The position numbers were made by a program, and so were the translations under genes. Of a stretch of DNA of 40,944 nt, positions 31,655-40,182 are shown one piece after another; the first letter of the stretch is position 1, and every line of letters begins with the position of its first letter. The notes below the pieces were generated by a model. It was not told the origin of the DNA and made no database searches. It worked only from the letters and a program-made list of their open reading frames with translations. Source of the DNA: Stagonosporopsis chrysanthemi (lineage: Eukaryota > Ascomycota > Dothideomycetes > Pleosporales > Didymellaceae); assembly GCA_022560025.1 (NCBI GenBank), contig JAFISE010000226.1:1-40944 (forward strand). Reading direction: 5' to 3'.

Positions 31655-32645
31655 ATCGAGTTCTTCGTCAGCATCGAAGGCTTTGTGAAACGCAAAGGAA
31701 TCGGATCCTCGGTTCCAGGCCCCAATTGAGACAAGATTCCTGGACTGATTTGAATATTGGACTCGTAACGGATATTCTGTCTTTTTCAATCATCAACTGG
31801 AAGAAGATAACGTTGGGCTCTTGGGTCGTTCTGCAATCACCTACTTCGAAAACACTGCAACAGCGAAGGACCCTTTGCATCGGCAGGTCCATTGTGGTCA
31901 AGTTGGATTGCAAATCTCACCAATCTCCGAGCTTGCAGGCAGGCGATGCAGTCCAAATCGAAGTTGATACCAAGGACTCGGTTGGTCGGGGCGAGGCTTG
32001 GAATGCCGTTCTTATCACCGAGACCACTTGGGCTGCTCCTGGGAATTGTATATTATGGCAGAGCTGCCAGCCAAAGACGGTGTGGTGCTTGACCAGTGCG
32101 AACTCGAAGGTCTTCCTCCAAATTACACCTTCACGAACTCTGGCAAGACTCTCCGTGTGGCCTTGATTAAGCGTGAGCGCTACGCTGTCGAGATCGTTCG
32201 CAAAGTCGACATCCGCGAGACCAAGGCCAAACTGAGCGCGCTGTCCGATTTCCGTACGACCAAGCGCATGAACCTCATCAACGATCCGCTTGCTCCAGTC
32301 ATGTGCGCTCATCAACAGGTCTTCCTTGGCAAAGATCCCTCAGTCACTGCTCGCGAGTTCCTCAATGGACTGCCTTCTCGCGCACATGGACGTCAGATCT
32401 ACCTGCAGCGCTTGTCGGGCTGGATCCGAACTGCAGGGCTTTTGTTAATGAGGGGGCATCGGCTGGTGGTTCGGGAGGATGTGAAGGAGAACAAAGGCTA
32501 CGGGCAAGCGTACATTGTATCCTACGAAACAGGAGATGAGATAGCGCGAGGAACTCTCTATTACTCTGTATTTGACATACTTCGAAGCCAATCATACAGT
32601 ACCTTCGTGATTGTATCCTACAGAGCAAGAAATGAAATAACGTGA
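31655..32645 (+). pseudogene. Second decayed coding region, unknown family
   Basis: Successive + strand frames read as protein. 31655-31726 has IEFFVSIEGFVKRKGIGSSV. From 31722, after a TGA, come RNGYSVFFNHQLEEDNVGLL and SAITYFENTATAKDPLHRQV. From about 31945 come DAVQIEVDTKDSVGRGEAWN and VLITETTWAAPGNCI. From about 32052 come MAELPAKDGVVLDQCELEGL, PPNYTFTNSGKTLRVALIKR and NDPLAPVMCAHQQVFLGKDP. The last piece stays open to 32645, but its end runs through a duplicated AT-rich segment and is probably not original coding sequence. Frames change near 31722, 31945 and 32050. No catalytic motif is recognisable. An antisense frame (32315-31917) is less protein-like. Confidence 0.38.
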
Positions 32646-32671
32646 GAACCTCTGTACTACGCTGTACTTTA
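32515..32671. repeat. Diverged direct repeat, two copies of about 61 bp
   Basis: Copies at 32515-32575 and 32611-32671 start with the same TTGTATCCTAC and lie 96 bp apart. By eye they differ at 15 of 61 sites, 11 of them transitions, mostly G in the first copy against A in the second. Confidence 0.7.
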
Positions 32672-33462
32672 CAGCCTTGGAGCCAGGGTAGTATATTTGT
32701 GTGTAGCGGATTAACACTGGTGCACCTACTAATCTGTTCCGGATTCATGATCTAGCGCTTCGGTAACAACAAGTAGCCAACAATGCGTCGTCCGGGCTCG
32801 CTTCTGCCAAAGAGATATCATGTTGGGCAAGATCCTCTTCGGCGTCCTTGCGCCGTCTGTATTAGTCCTTCTGCACATGGTAGGTATAAAACATATCCCT
32901 TGTATGCTGGTTCTTCCGGATAAGAGATTGCGATGTAGTTCTATGGCCGGAGTACTACCTGATCACGCCCCTCTTTAGTGAAGCGCTCCGCTGAAGCTGG
33001 GTTCTTCGGAATTGAAAGACAGCGATGTATTCTATGGCCATGGTGTTCGCCAAACGATCGCTCGAACTTCTTCACAGTCTCTAATTTAGATAACGTGATG
33101 TGAGCTGCTTTGCGTACGAGCCAATAAGAGCGGATCGCTTGCTCGTGCACAGCTCGCCCCCGTACGTCACCCTGAAAGGGTGTTCGCCAGCGACTACCAC
33201 ACCTGGACCCTTCCCGACAACACGGCAGGCATGCAGGGTACGTGCGGCCTACCAATGCTTTATGCACTGCACGATTGCGCAGATCTGTGTAGATTCACGA
33301 CGCATCTCCGCCCCAAAACAGGTATTGGAGGCGGGAAAGTGACGCGCTAGTCACGGCGCGCCACCGCAGCATCCATGAAACATGACGTAAGGCACAGCAG
33401 TACTTCATAATTGCCAGTTGCGAATCCTTCAGGATTTGTGGGATCAATAACAATACTGAAAT
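32672..33462. other. Spacer upstream of the glycine-zipper gene
   Basis: About 0.8 kb with only short open frames. It presumably contains the promoter of the gene at 33463. No element is identified. Confidence 0.5.
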
Positions 33463-34818
33463 ATGCCTACACAACAAGCACAACAAAAGCCACAACCGAA
33501 AGCCGCGAAGGGCGATACTAAAATGGGCGAGAACAAACAGCAACCTATCCCGGACCGTGAGATCAAACAGAATGCCGGAGTGTCAGCCACTATGGCGCTG
33601 CAGGCGGCGCAGAAAGCATGGGATTTGAGGCAAGCAGCTAATGCTGCGGGAGACCCAGATGCCAGAGAAGAGATTCTCGCCAAAGCCATCAACAAAGAAA
33701 TTGAGGCGGAATCATTCGGCAAGGCAGCCAAGTATACACAGTCTGGTGCATTTCAAGGCCTTGCTGCTGGTGCAGGACTTGGTGTACAGCCTGGAGTTAC
33801 TATCGGGAAGATCACGGGAGCAATCGTAGGAGGCACCGTGGCTACCGTCACTGGCCTGCTTGGTGGTGGGATCGGCTCTGTCTACGGAGCCATGACTGGG
33901 CCTATGTGGGATCTTGGACAGATGGCCAGTCATGGAGTTCGAGGTGTGATAGGTGACTTCCCCAACTGGAAATCCACCCCCTCGCAGAAGAAGGCCTTGG
34001 AGAAGATGGTCATGCAGTCGAAAGAGACACAAGCGCCAAGCGAGGAAGAGCTGGAGCAAATGAAGAACGACATACCAGATGATATGCCACAATCCTGGTC
34101 CCAGTCGGTATCAGATATGACTAGCTGGAGGCCCTCGGTGCCGTCAATGCCCAATATGCCGAACATGCCCTCAATGTCTCAAGCGGGCACTGCCATGGGC
34201 CTTGGAGGCTTAGGTGCCTCGATGGGGTTAGGAGGTGGTCAGGACCAGGGCCAGAAGCAACAAGCTCATCCAGCCGCTAGGCAGGCCTCGCAGCAAGACG
34301 GTCATGCTGTCCGACAGGCATCCAAGCCTGGACAGACTACTGTACCTAAACAGGCTCACACACCGAAAGAAGCACCTACGCCCAAAGAAGCCCCGAAGGT
34401 GGACACTCAGTCTAAAGCTGAGGCAGAGCCATCGAGAGAAACCAAACCTCAGCCTCGCAAGTCACAGAGACACTCTACGCCACAGAAGCAAGCCGAGGCA
34501 CCGGCACCGGCAGATCCGAAGGGGGCAACACAGAAGCCGCAACAGAGGCCCCAAGTCGCAAAGCCGAAAAAAAATACTACGACGGAGAAGAAGTCTCCAC
34601 CGAAGCTTGCTTCCAAACCAAAGGCTGAGAGCAAGCCTTCAGAGCCTGCCCAATCGAAGCCTCCACCCTCCGCAACGGACAAATCATCTGCGTCGGCGAA
34701 TGGAGAACGAAGGAAGCCAAGGAAACTGGCTCCCAAGTCTGACAGTGCAAACTCGAACTCAGGATCAACCACGAAGCGGGCGCCCAGGAAACTGGAGTCA
34801 CGTAAAGCTGCTGCTTGA
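33463..34818 (+). CDS. Glycine-zipper protein with a long disordered Lys/Pro-rich tail, function unknown
   Basis: A single exon encodes 451 residues and starts in a good context (gaaatATGcct). The order is: a polar N terminus (1-35), a helical segment (KQNAGVSATMALQAAQKAWD to KEIEAESFGKAAKY), then a Gly/Ala segment (about 95-150; LAAGAGLGVQPGVTIGKITG, AIVGGTVATVTGLLGGGIGS) with repeated G-x3-G spacing, which resembles glycine-zipper membrane-inserting sequences. A conserved-looking block (WDLGQMASHGVRGVIGDFPNW) follows, then Met-Pro-Asn repeats and about 200 low-complexity residues rich in Lys, Pro, Gln and Ser. There is no signal peptide. I recall similar ascomycete hypothetical proteins of unknown role. 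The head half looks constrained, the tail does not. Membrane association is inferred from the zipper only. Confidence 0.85.
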   Translation: MPTQQAQQKPQPKAAKGDTKMGENKQQPIPDREIKQNAGVSATMALQAAQKAWDLRQAANAAGDPDAREEILAKAINKEIEAESFGKAAKYTQSGAFQGLAAGAGLGVQPGVTIGKITGAIVGGTVATVTGLLGGGIGSVYGAMTGPMWDLGQMASHGVRGVIGDFPNWKSTPSQKKALEKMVMQSKETQAPSEEELEQMKNDIPDDMPQSWSQSVSDMTSWRPSVPSMPNMPNMPSMSQAGTAMGLGGLGASMGLGGGQDQGQKQQAHPAARQASQQDGHAVRQASKPGQTTVPKQAHTPKEAPTPKEAPKVDTQSKAEAEPSRETKPQPRKSQRHSTPQKQAEAPAPADPKGATQKPQQRPQVAKPKKNTTTEKKSPPKLASKPKAESKPSEPAQSKPPPSATDKSSASANGERRKPRKLAPKSDSANSNSGSTTKRAPRKLESRKAAA

Positions 34819-36006
34819 AGCGTCCGATCTTCTCCAGCTGATGTGCATAGTTTGTAAGGCTTTGTTACGTAGATAAGGCCATGGAAGTTGAGATATCGTG
34901 TATTTCACACCGCATAGCGTTTGCATCCCTTCCTTGTTTCAGCTGTTGCTTTAGCGAGCATGCGGTCCGACCTGATATCCTCAATTATCGCAGAACACCT
35001 CACACTAATTACAATTCATACCCGTCTTTTGCCTGAGATTGTTTCTACGTTCGTGTTGACAGGGGTCCAGATCTCCACGTTTCGTTCATATTAATGCTAC
35101 GCTCGGCGGCCTGTGAAGCTTCCCTATAGGTCAACTACAGTCACAACGCAATACATCCCCTCAAGACTGTAAGATGGTTCGCAGCTACAGATAGCCGTTC
35201 AACCGTAAGGTGGATAATCAGTCACCCACGACGCTCTCAATTCATGACTTTGAACCAGAGAGTGCCTCGCTGCACCTGCACTTTCAGCACAATGGTGGTT
35301 GGCGTCTTTGCACTAGCAATGCTTTGGCGTTCGCTGGGCTTCAATGTTATCATCGTTACTGGAGGGAACTCAATGACGGAAGAGTTTATTATTGGTGGAT
35401 ACAGAGCTGAAGAGCAGAAGGTAGCGGTGGGGAACGTGTGCGATGGGAAGTATTGAAGTCTACCAAGGATATACCATGCTTTGCATGGACTACTGACAAA
35501 TCGAACGTGAAAGTCACTCTGAAGTTGATATCACTGGGTGAGCGGTGTACGCAGCTCCTTAAGCACTGATTAAGCGCTTACCACTCCACTAGGGATGTCC
35601 AAATCGGGACAAGTCTACGAAATCGCTTTGACGGCGAAGCGCTGCCATGACTTACTCAGGTCGAAGAACAGTGTCTCATCAGTATAAATCTCCAAGGATC
35701 TGTGAGGAGATGCTGTCATTCTATAAACGTCGTCGGCTATGGCTGGGTCTGGAGTTATACTGTTGGCGAGAGAAAGAAGCTTCCAACCGCACTCGCCTTG
35801 GAAGAATATACTGGACATAAGTGTAACGCGTAACACTAGCACAAAGAAAAGTGTAATCAGCCTCTTCCGTGGAGGCTTCCGGCATCTCGCCGTTCTGTCA
35901 AGCCTGCTTCATTCTTCGGGCCCGGATGATAACTATAAGAGATGGCCGTGGCCTAGAGGACGAACATTCTTCTCAGCAAAGACTTTCCCGTCATTGATAT
36001 TCCAGG
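34819..36006. other. 1.2-kb region without a convincing gene
   Basis: Only short frames are present. One near 35292-35456 is hydrophobic (VVGVFALAMLWRSLGFNVII) but matches nothing I know. The stretch should include the 3' UTR of the glycine-zipper gene and the upstream region of the monooxygenase. Confidence 0.5.
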
Positions 36007-37623
36007 ATGGTCATGCGCAATACACAAACAAAGATCGCTATCATTGGAGCTGGATTTGGCGGTTTAGTGTAACGGTGTAGAGAGAGAGGGGAGGACTGCG
36101 CTGCATTAACTATTGACGTGGGCAGAGCTGCTTATATACCTGCCCATACACAAGCTATCCTAACTCGTACTAGAGTAGGCCTGGGCAGAGCCCAACCGTT
36201 ACATTTAGGAATGGGAGCAGCGCTGAAGAGAGCTGGCGAGAATGATTTCGTTATACTCGAGAAAGGGTCTACTGTTGGCGGTGTTTGGAGGGACAATACC
36301 TACCCTGGATGTACCTGCGATGTACCATCACATCTATACTCCTTCTCATTCGCGAAGTACAAGAGCCATGACAAGCGCTTTCTACCGCAGCAGTAAATCA
36401 TTGCCTATCTTCAACGAGTCACTACCGACCAGGGGCTACGACCACACCTCCAATTGAACACTGAAGTTACAGAAGCACGGTTTCAAGACGACCGCGATAG
36501 CTGGGAGGTCGTCACTGCAGCCAAGGAGCGTTTTTACGCCGAGATCGTCATTTGTGCTGTTGGTCAACTACACCGAGCTAATTATTCCGATATACCTGGC
36601 ATTGGCACATTCTCTGGACCTGTTCTTTATCCTGCCGAATGGAACAACGAGGTTGACTTCAGCGGCAAGAGAGTCAGTATCATTGGTACGGGATCCAGCG
36701 CAGCGCAGATGTTGCCAACGATCGCATCAGCTGCAGCCAGTGTTACAGTGTACCAGCGAAGTTCACATTGGGTGCTTCCAAAACAAAATTCGGATTTTGG
36801 CCGCATTGCAAGAGTTGTTCTGCGAGTACCTGGTGCTCATGAGGTCTATCGAAAGGCGCTACACTACGGCGCAGACCTACTGCTATCGCCGATACCGCGG
36901 TGCAAAATATGGCGTACTGTTGTCGAGAGATACGCAAAACACCATCTTCGAGAACAAGTTGAAGATGAGGTGCTTGCCCAGAAGCTCACTCCGCGATGCC
37001 CCCTTGGAAGCAAACACGTCTTGTTTGATAACGGCTATTATCCCGCGGTGACTCGTTCAAACGTCACCCTCGTCACAGATCCAATCCAGTCGATAAGCGA
37101 AGATTGCATAATTACTGGAAGCGATGCTCTTCCCGCAGACATTATCATCTGTGCCACCGGCTTCAGAGCATCAGAGTTCCTCGTTCCCATGGCGGTGCAT
37201 GGTCGTGATGGCTGCTCATTGAACCATGATTGGGCCTCAGGAGCAGAAGCATTCATGGGTCTCGCAATACACGACTACCCCAATATGTTTCTCGTCGCCG
37301 GACCAAATTCTTTCAATCCAGCTGGTAGCAACCCGGAGTTGAAGGAACTGCAGGTAGCTTACATCATGAAGTGTCTGCAGTGGAAGAGAGACAAGGGCAT
37401 CAAGGCTCTCGAGATTAGCCGAGAAGCAAATGCAAGATACCAGAGGTGGTTGGGACAGAAACTGAGCAGTACCGTGTGGCCAAGTTCAGTGCAAAGTTGG
37501 TATAAACACGAAAGCGGCAATGTGACGAGTCCTTGGCCAGAATCAGTACGGGTGTTTGCACGGTTGTTGCGCACACCGCCGACACAGTCTTTCAGGATGT
37601 CCGAGTCTCTTACTTCTAAGTAG
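36007..37623 (+). pseudogene. Baeyer-Villiger-type flavin monooxygenase, probable pseudogene (in-frame TAA)
   Basis: The first exon (36007-36061) and a second from 36209 join through a 147-nt intron to give KIAIIGAGFGG/MGAALKRAG, the FAD-binding GxGxxG motif. ILEKGSTVGGVW, RDNTYPGCTCDVPSHLYSFS, the second Rossmann motif IIGTGSSAAQMLPTI, and ICATGFRASEFLVPMAVHGR follow, as in Baeyer-Villiger monooxygenases, which use NADPH and FAD to turn ketones into esters. Two defects are visible. TAA at 36394-36396 interrupts QQ/IIAYLQRVTTDQG in frame. The signature FxGxxxHxxxW reads FSGPVLYPAEW, with Tyr (TAT, 36628) for the essential His. Without the stop the product would be about 490 residues, near the normal length. 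Beyond the stop the frame stays open to 37623, so decay is recent or slight. Confidence 0.8.
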
Positions 37624-38322
37624 AACTTAAAATGTTCATTTTTGTTGTCTTCTGAATTGGGACAGAACAAGGGCGAGGTTGCCGTGGTCTGCTCGCCTTT
37701 CTGCCCACAACTCATTCGCCAGGTCTCAGAGTGCAAAGTTGAGGTTATCGTATTGAGAACTATGATCGTAGACTCCGGCTACGATTTTGGAAAGAGCTGG
37801 GATCATGGCAGTACGGCAAAGTCCGGGGTTCTGCGTTTCTAGGTTTCGGCGATGCTCTCCAATTGTGCTTCTTTAACCAACGAATAATGCCGAAGAATGT
37901 ATGGTTGTACCCACAGGGACAGATGGGGCACGCGCGAAACGTTACCCTACCAACCCGCGGAAAAGTCTGCATAAATACTTGTCGTCACTGAGTGGTGCGA
38001 GATGCATTATACAGTCCTTCTGACTGCTGTGAAGAATGCGACGTCCAGGAATTGAGTGTAGCACGTCAAGGCTATCCGAGACGGCTGCAATGCTTAACCT
38101 GCGTGGCCAGGGATCGTACAGTAGCTACTTCCAGAGGTTTCCCTTGCCTGATTAATAGTCTCGACGCGTCGCAAGAGATAGGAAGGGCGGAAACATGCTT
38201 CCAAAATCGACCTGCACCAGCTACATTTAAACCTTGAGAACCTCGTCTCTCCTTGCAAGGCCACTCAACAGCTCACACTTAGTTTCAAGTCACTTTTAGT
38301 CTTGTTGGCGCAGACAACCAAC
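37624..38322. promoter_or_regulatory. Upstream region of the WSC gene
   Basis: About 0.7 kb of spacer. AT-rich TATA-like sequences occur near 37971 (CATAAATA) and 38223 (CATTTAAA), the latter about 100 bp before the WSC start codon and so a plausible core promoter. No coding sequence is seen. Confidence 0.45.
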
Positions 38323-40182
38323 ATGCACGCAACCATGTTGTGGCTTCCGTTCCTTGCCAGTGTCGCGGCCCTCCCACAGAGCCCTTCCCTCCCGGTAAGA
38401 GTACCGCCGGTACTCCCAACACGTCCCCCGGTCTCAGGACCTTCCATTCAGGGTTTAGGGCTTCCAGCGTCCGCTCCACTGACACCAAAAGCCCCAAGCA
38501 CATACTCAGTCTCAGGATCCGTGTACCTTGGCTTCTACATCAGCATCAAGCCGCTCACGGGCCTCCTTGGAGGCATTCAACAGCTGCTGGATGGACTAAC
38601 GTGGAACCCATCCCAATTGACTTGGCAAACGTGCAACGACTTCTGTAGCCGGAGCGGGTTCAAATATGCTGGTATCGAGGGCGGGAAAACTTGTCGTTGT
38701 GGCAATCAGCTTGCGTTTCCCCCGAACCCAATTGCTGATGCAATTTGCAGCGTGACTTGTTCAGGCAACCCAGCTGAGTGCGGCGGTGCACTCAACAGAG
38801 TGATCCTGTTCGAGATCTTGAAGCCCCTTGTCCCTGGTGCCCCGTCACAACCTACAGTAGCACCTCCATCTCAGCCATCTCAGCCGTCAGTTGGCTCGCC
38901 AAACTTGGGCTTACCCTTGCCTCCACTCGGTCTCCCGAACTCGAACTTACCCCCAATCGGTCTGCCCAATTTACCTCTGCCTCTACCTGGCGCGAGCGTA
39001 TCAACAACCAGCTCGTGGTCTAGCGTTCCATTACCATCCTCATCAACCCGTCCAGTACCCTCGCCTCTTCCAGGAAATGGCCTCCCATTGCCTCTCCCAG
39101 GAAATGGCCTCCCATTACCTCTTCCAGGAAATGGCCTGCCGCTGCCTCTCCCAGGAAATGGCCTGCCGCTGCCTCTTCCAGGAAATGGCTTGCCGCTGCC
39201 TCTCCCAGGGAATGGCCTGCCGCTGCCTCTTCCAGGAAATGGCCTGCCGCTGCCTCTCCCAGGAAATGGCTTGCCGCTGCCTCTTCCAGGGAATGGCCTG
39301 CCGCTACCTGTCCCAGGGGTTGGTCTTCCATTGCCTTTACCCTCCCCATCGACTCTCCCTCTGCCGAACCCACAGCCGAACAACCCAGGAAACGGTCTTC
39401 CACTACCTCTCCCAGGTCTTCCATTGCCTCTCCCAGGAAATGGTCTCCCAGTACCGCTACCCTCCCCATCAACTCGCCCTACGCCAACCCCACAGCCAAA
39501 CAACCCAGGAAGTGGTCTCCCATTACCTCTCCCAGGAAACGGTCTCCCATTACCTCTCCCAGGAAGTGGTCTCCCATTACCTCTCCCAGGAAGTGGTCTC
39601 CCATTACCTCTCCCAGGAAACGGTCTTCCACTACCTCTCCCAGGTCTTCCATTGCCTCTCCCAGGAAATGGTCTCCCAGTACCGCTACCCTCCCCATCAA
39701 CTCGCCCTACGCCAACCCCACAGCCAAACAACCCAGGAAGTGGTCTCCCATTACCTCTCCCAGGAAACGGTCTCCCATTACCTCTCCCAGGAAGTGGTCT
39801 CCCATTACCTCTCCCAGGAAGTGGTCTCCCATTACCTCTCCCAGGAAACGGTCTTCCACTACCTCTCCCAGGTCTTCCATTGCCTCTCCCAGGAAATGGT
39901 CTCCCAGTACCGCTACCCTCCCCATCAACTCGCCCTACGCCAACCCCACAGCCAAATAACCCAGGAAGTGGGCTTCCATTGCCGCTGCCTTCCTCATCGA
40001 CTCGTCCTACGCCGAGCCCACTGCCAAACCCCTTGCCAAACAACCCAGGAACCGGCCTGCCTTCAAGTCTTCCGATCAACCCGCTTGACGTTCTGGTGAA
40101 GAAGATTGCAGCAAACGACGTCTGTCTTTTGCGACTGTCTGCTTCAGTCCGTCTAGCAGTTCTCGACTCTTGCTTCTCTTAG
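38323..40182 (+). CDS. Secreted WSC-domain protein with a Pro-Leu-Gly repeat region
   Basis: A single long frame gives about 619 residues from ATG 38323 (MHATMLWLPFLASVAALPQ, a signal peptide). One WSC domain follows: YLGFYISIKPLTGLLGG, LTWQTCNDFCSRSGFKYAGI, EGGKTCRCGNQLAFP and AICSVTCSGNPAECGGALNR. WSC domains bind wall glucans in stress sensors and secreted fungal proteins. Here no membrane helix follows, so a secreted or wall-bound role is likely. The domain has seven of the usual eight cysteines; the first, in YLGCY, is Phe. Residues of about 190-585 are tandem PGNGLPLPL-type repeats. The last 33 residues (KKIAANDVCLLRL and after) are unlike the rest. A 52-nt candidate intron, GTGAAG (from 40096) to TTCAG, would instead end the protein soon after PLDVL. 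Confidence 0.86.
   Translation: MHATMLWLPFLASVAALPQSPSLPVRVPPVLPTRPPVSGPSIQGLGLPASAPLTPKAPSTYSVSGSVYLGFYISIKPLTGLLGGIQQLLDGLTWNPSQLTWQTCNDFCSRSGFKYAGIEGGKTCRCGNQLAFPPNPIADAICSVTCSGNPAECGGALNRVILFEILKPLVPGAPSQPTVAPPSQPSQPSVGSPNLGLPLPPLGLPNSNLPPIGLPNLPLPLPGASVSTTSSWSSVPLPSSSTRPVPSPLPGNGLPLPLPGNGLPLPLPGNGLPLPLPGNGLPLPLPGNGLPLPLPGNGLPLPLPGNGLPLPLPGNGLPLPLPGNGLPLPVPGVGLPLPLPSPSTLPLPNPQPNNPGNGLPLPLPGLPLPLPGNGLPVPLPSPSTRPTPTPQPNNPGSGLPLPLPGNGLPLPLPGSGLPLPLPGSGLPLPLPGNGLPLPLPGLPLPLPGNGLPVPLPSPSTRPTPTPQPNNPGSGLPLPLPGNGLPLPLPGSGLPLPLPGSGLPLPLPGNGLPLPLPGLPLPLPGNGLPVPLPSPSTRPTPTPQPNNPGSGLPLPLPSSSTRPTPSPLPNPLPNNPGTGLPSSLPINPLDVLVKKIAANDVCLLRLSASVRLAVLDSCFS
39070..39339. repeat. 27-bp minisatellite, ten tandem units
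   Basis: Units of 27 bp encode PGNGLPLPL. Nine keep PGNGL and the tenth is PGVGL. They differ mainly at synonymous sites (CCATTG/CCATTA/CCGCTG and CTC/CTT), which suggests repeated local duplication. Confidence 0.9.
39386..39969. repeat. 228-bp higher-order tandem duplication, about 2.6 copies
   Basis: A 228-bp block (76 codons, in frame) containing several 27-bp units plus an LPSPSTRPTPTPQPNN spacer repeats with near identity. Matching points lie at 39393, 39621 and 39849. The copies appear identical except for isolated changes near the 3' end, such as AACAAC to AATAAC. Confidence 0.9.

Noticed and set aside
31917..32315. Minus-strand frame opposite the second decayed region
   Set aside because: The + strand reading is more protein-like there, and the minus frame has no start context or motif.
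39070..39339. CRISPR-like array
   Set aside because: The units are contiguous without unique spacers and lie within a coding frame of a eukaryotic gene. It is a minisatellite.
38880..40099. Long open frames of about 400 codons on the minus strand and in another + frame across the WSC repeats
   Set aside because: The repeat periods are multiples of three and contain no stop in several frames, so all these frames stay open together. The products are pure low complexity.
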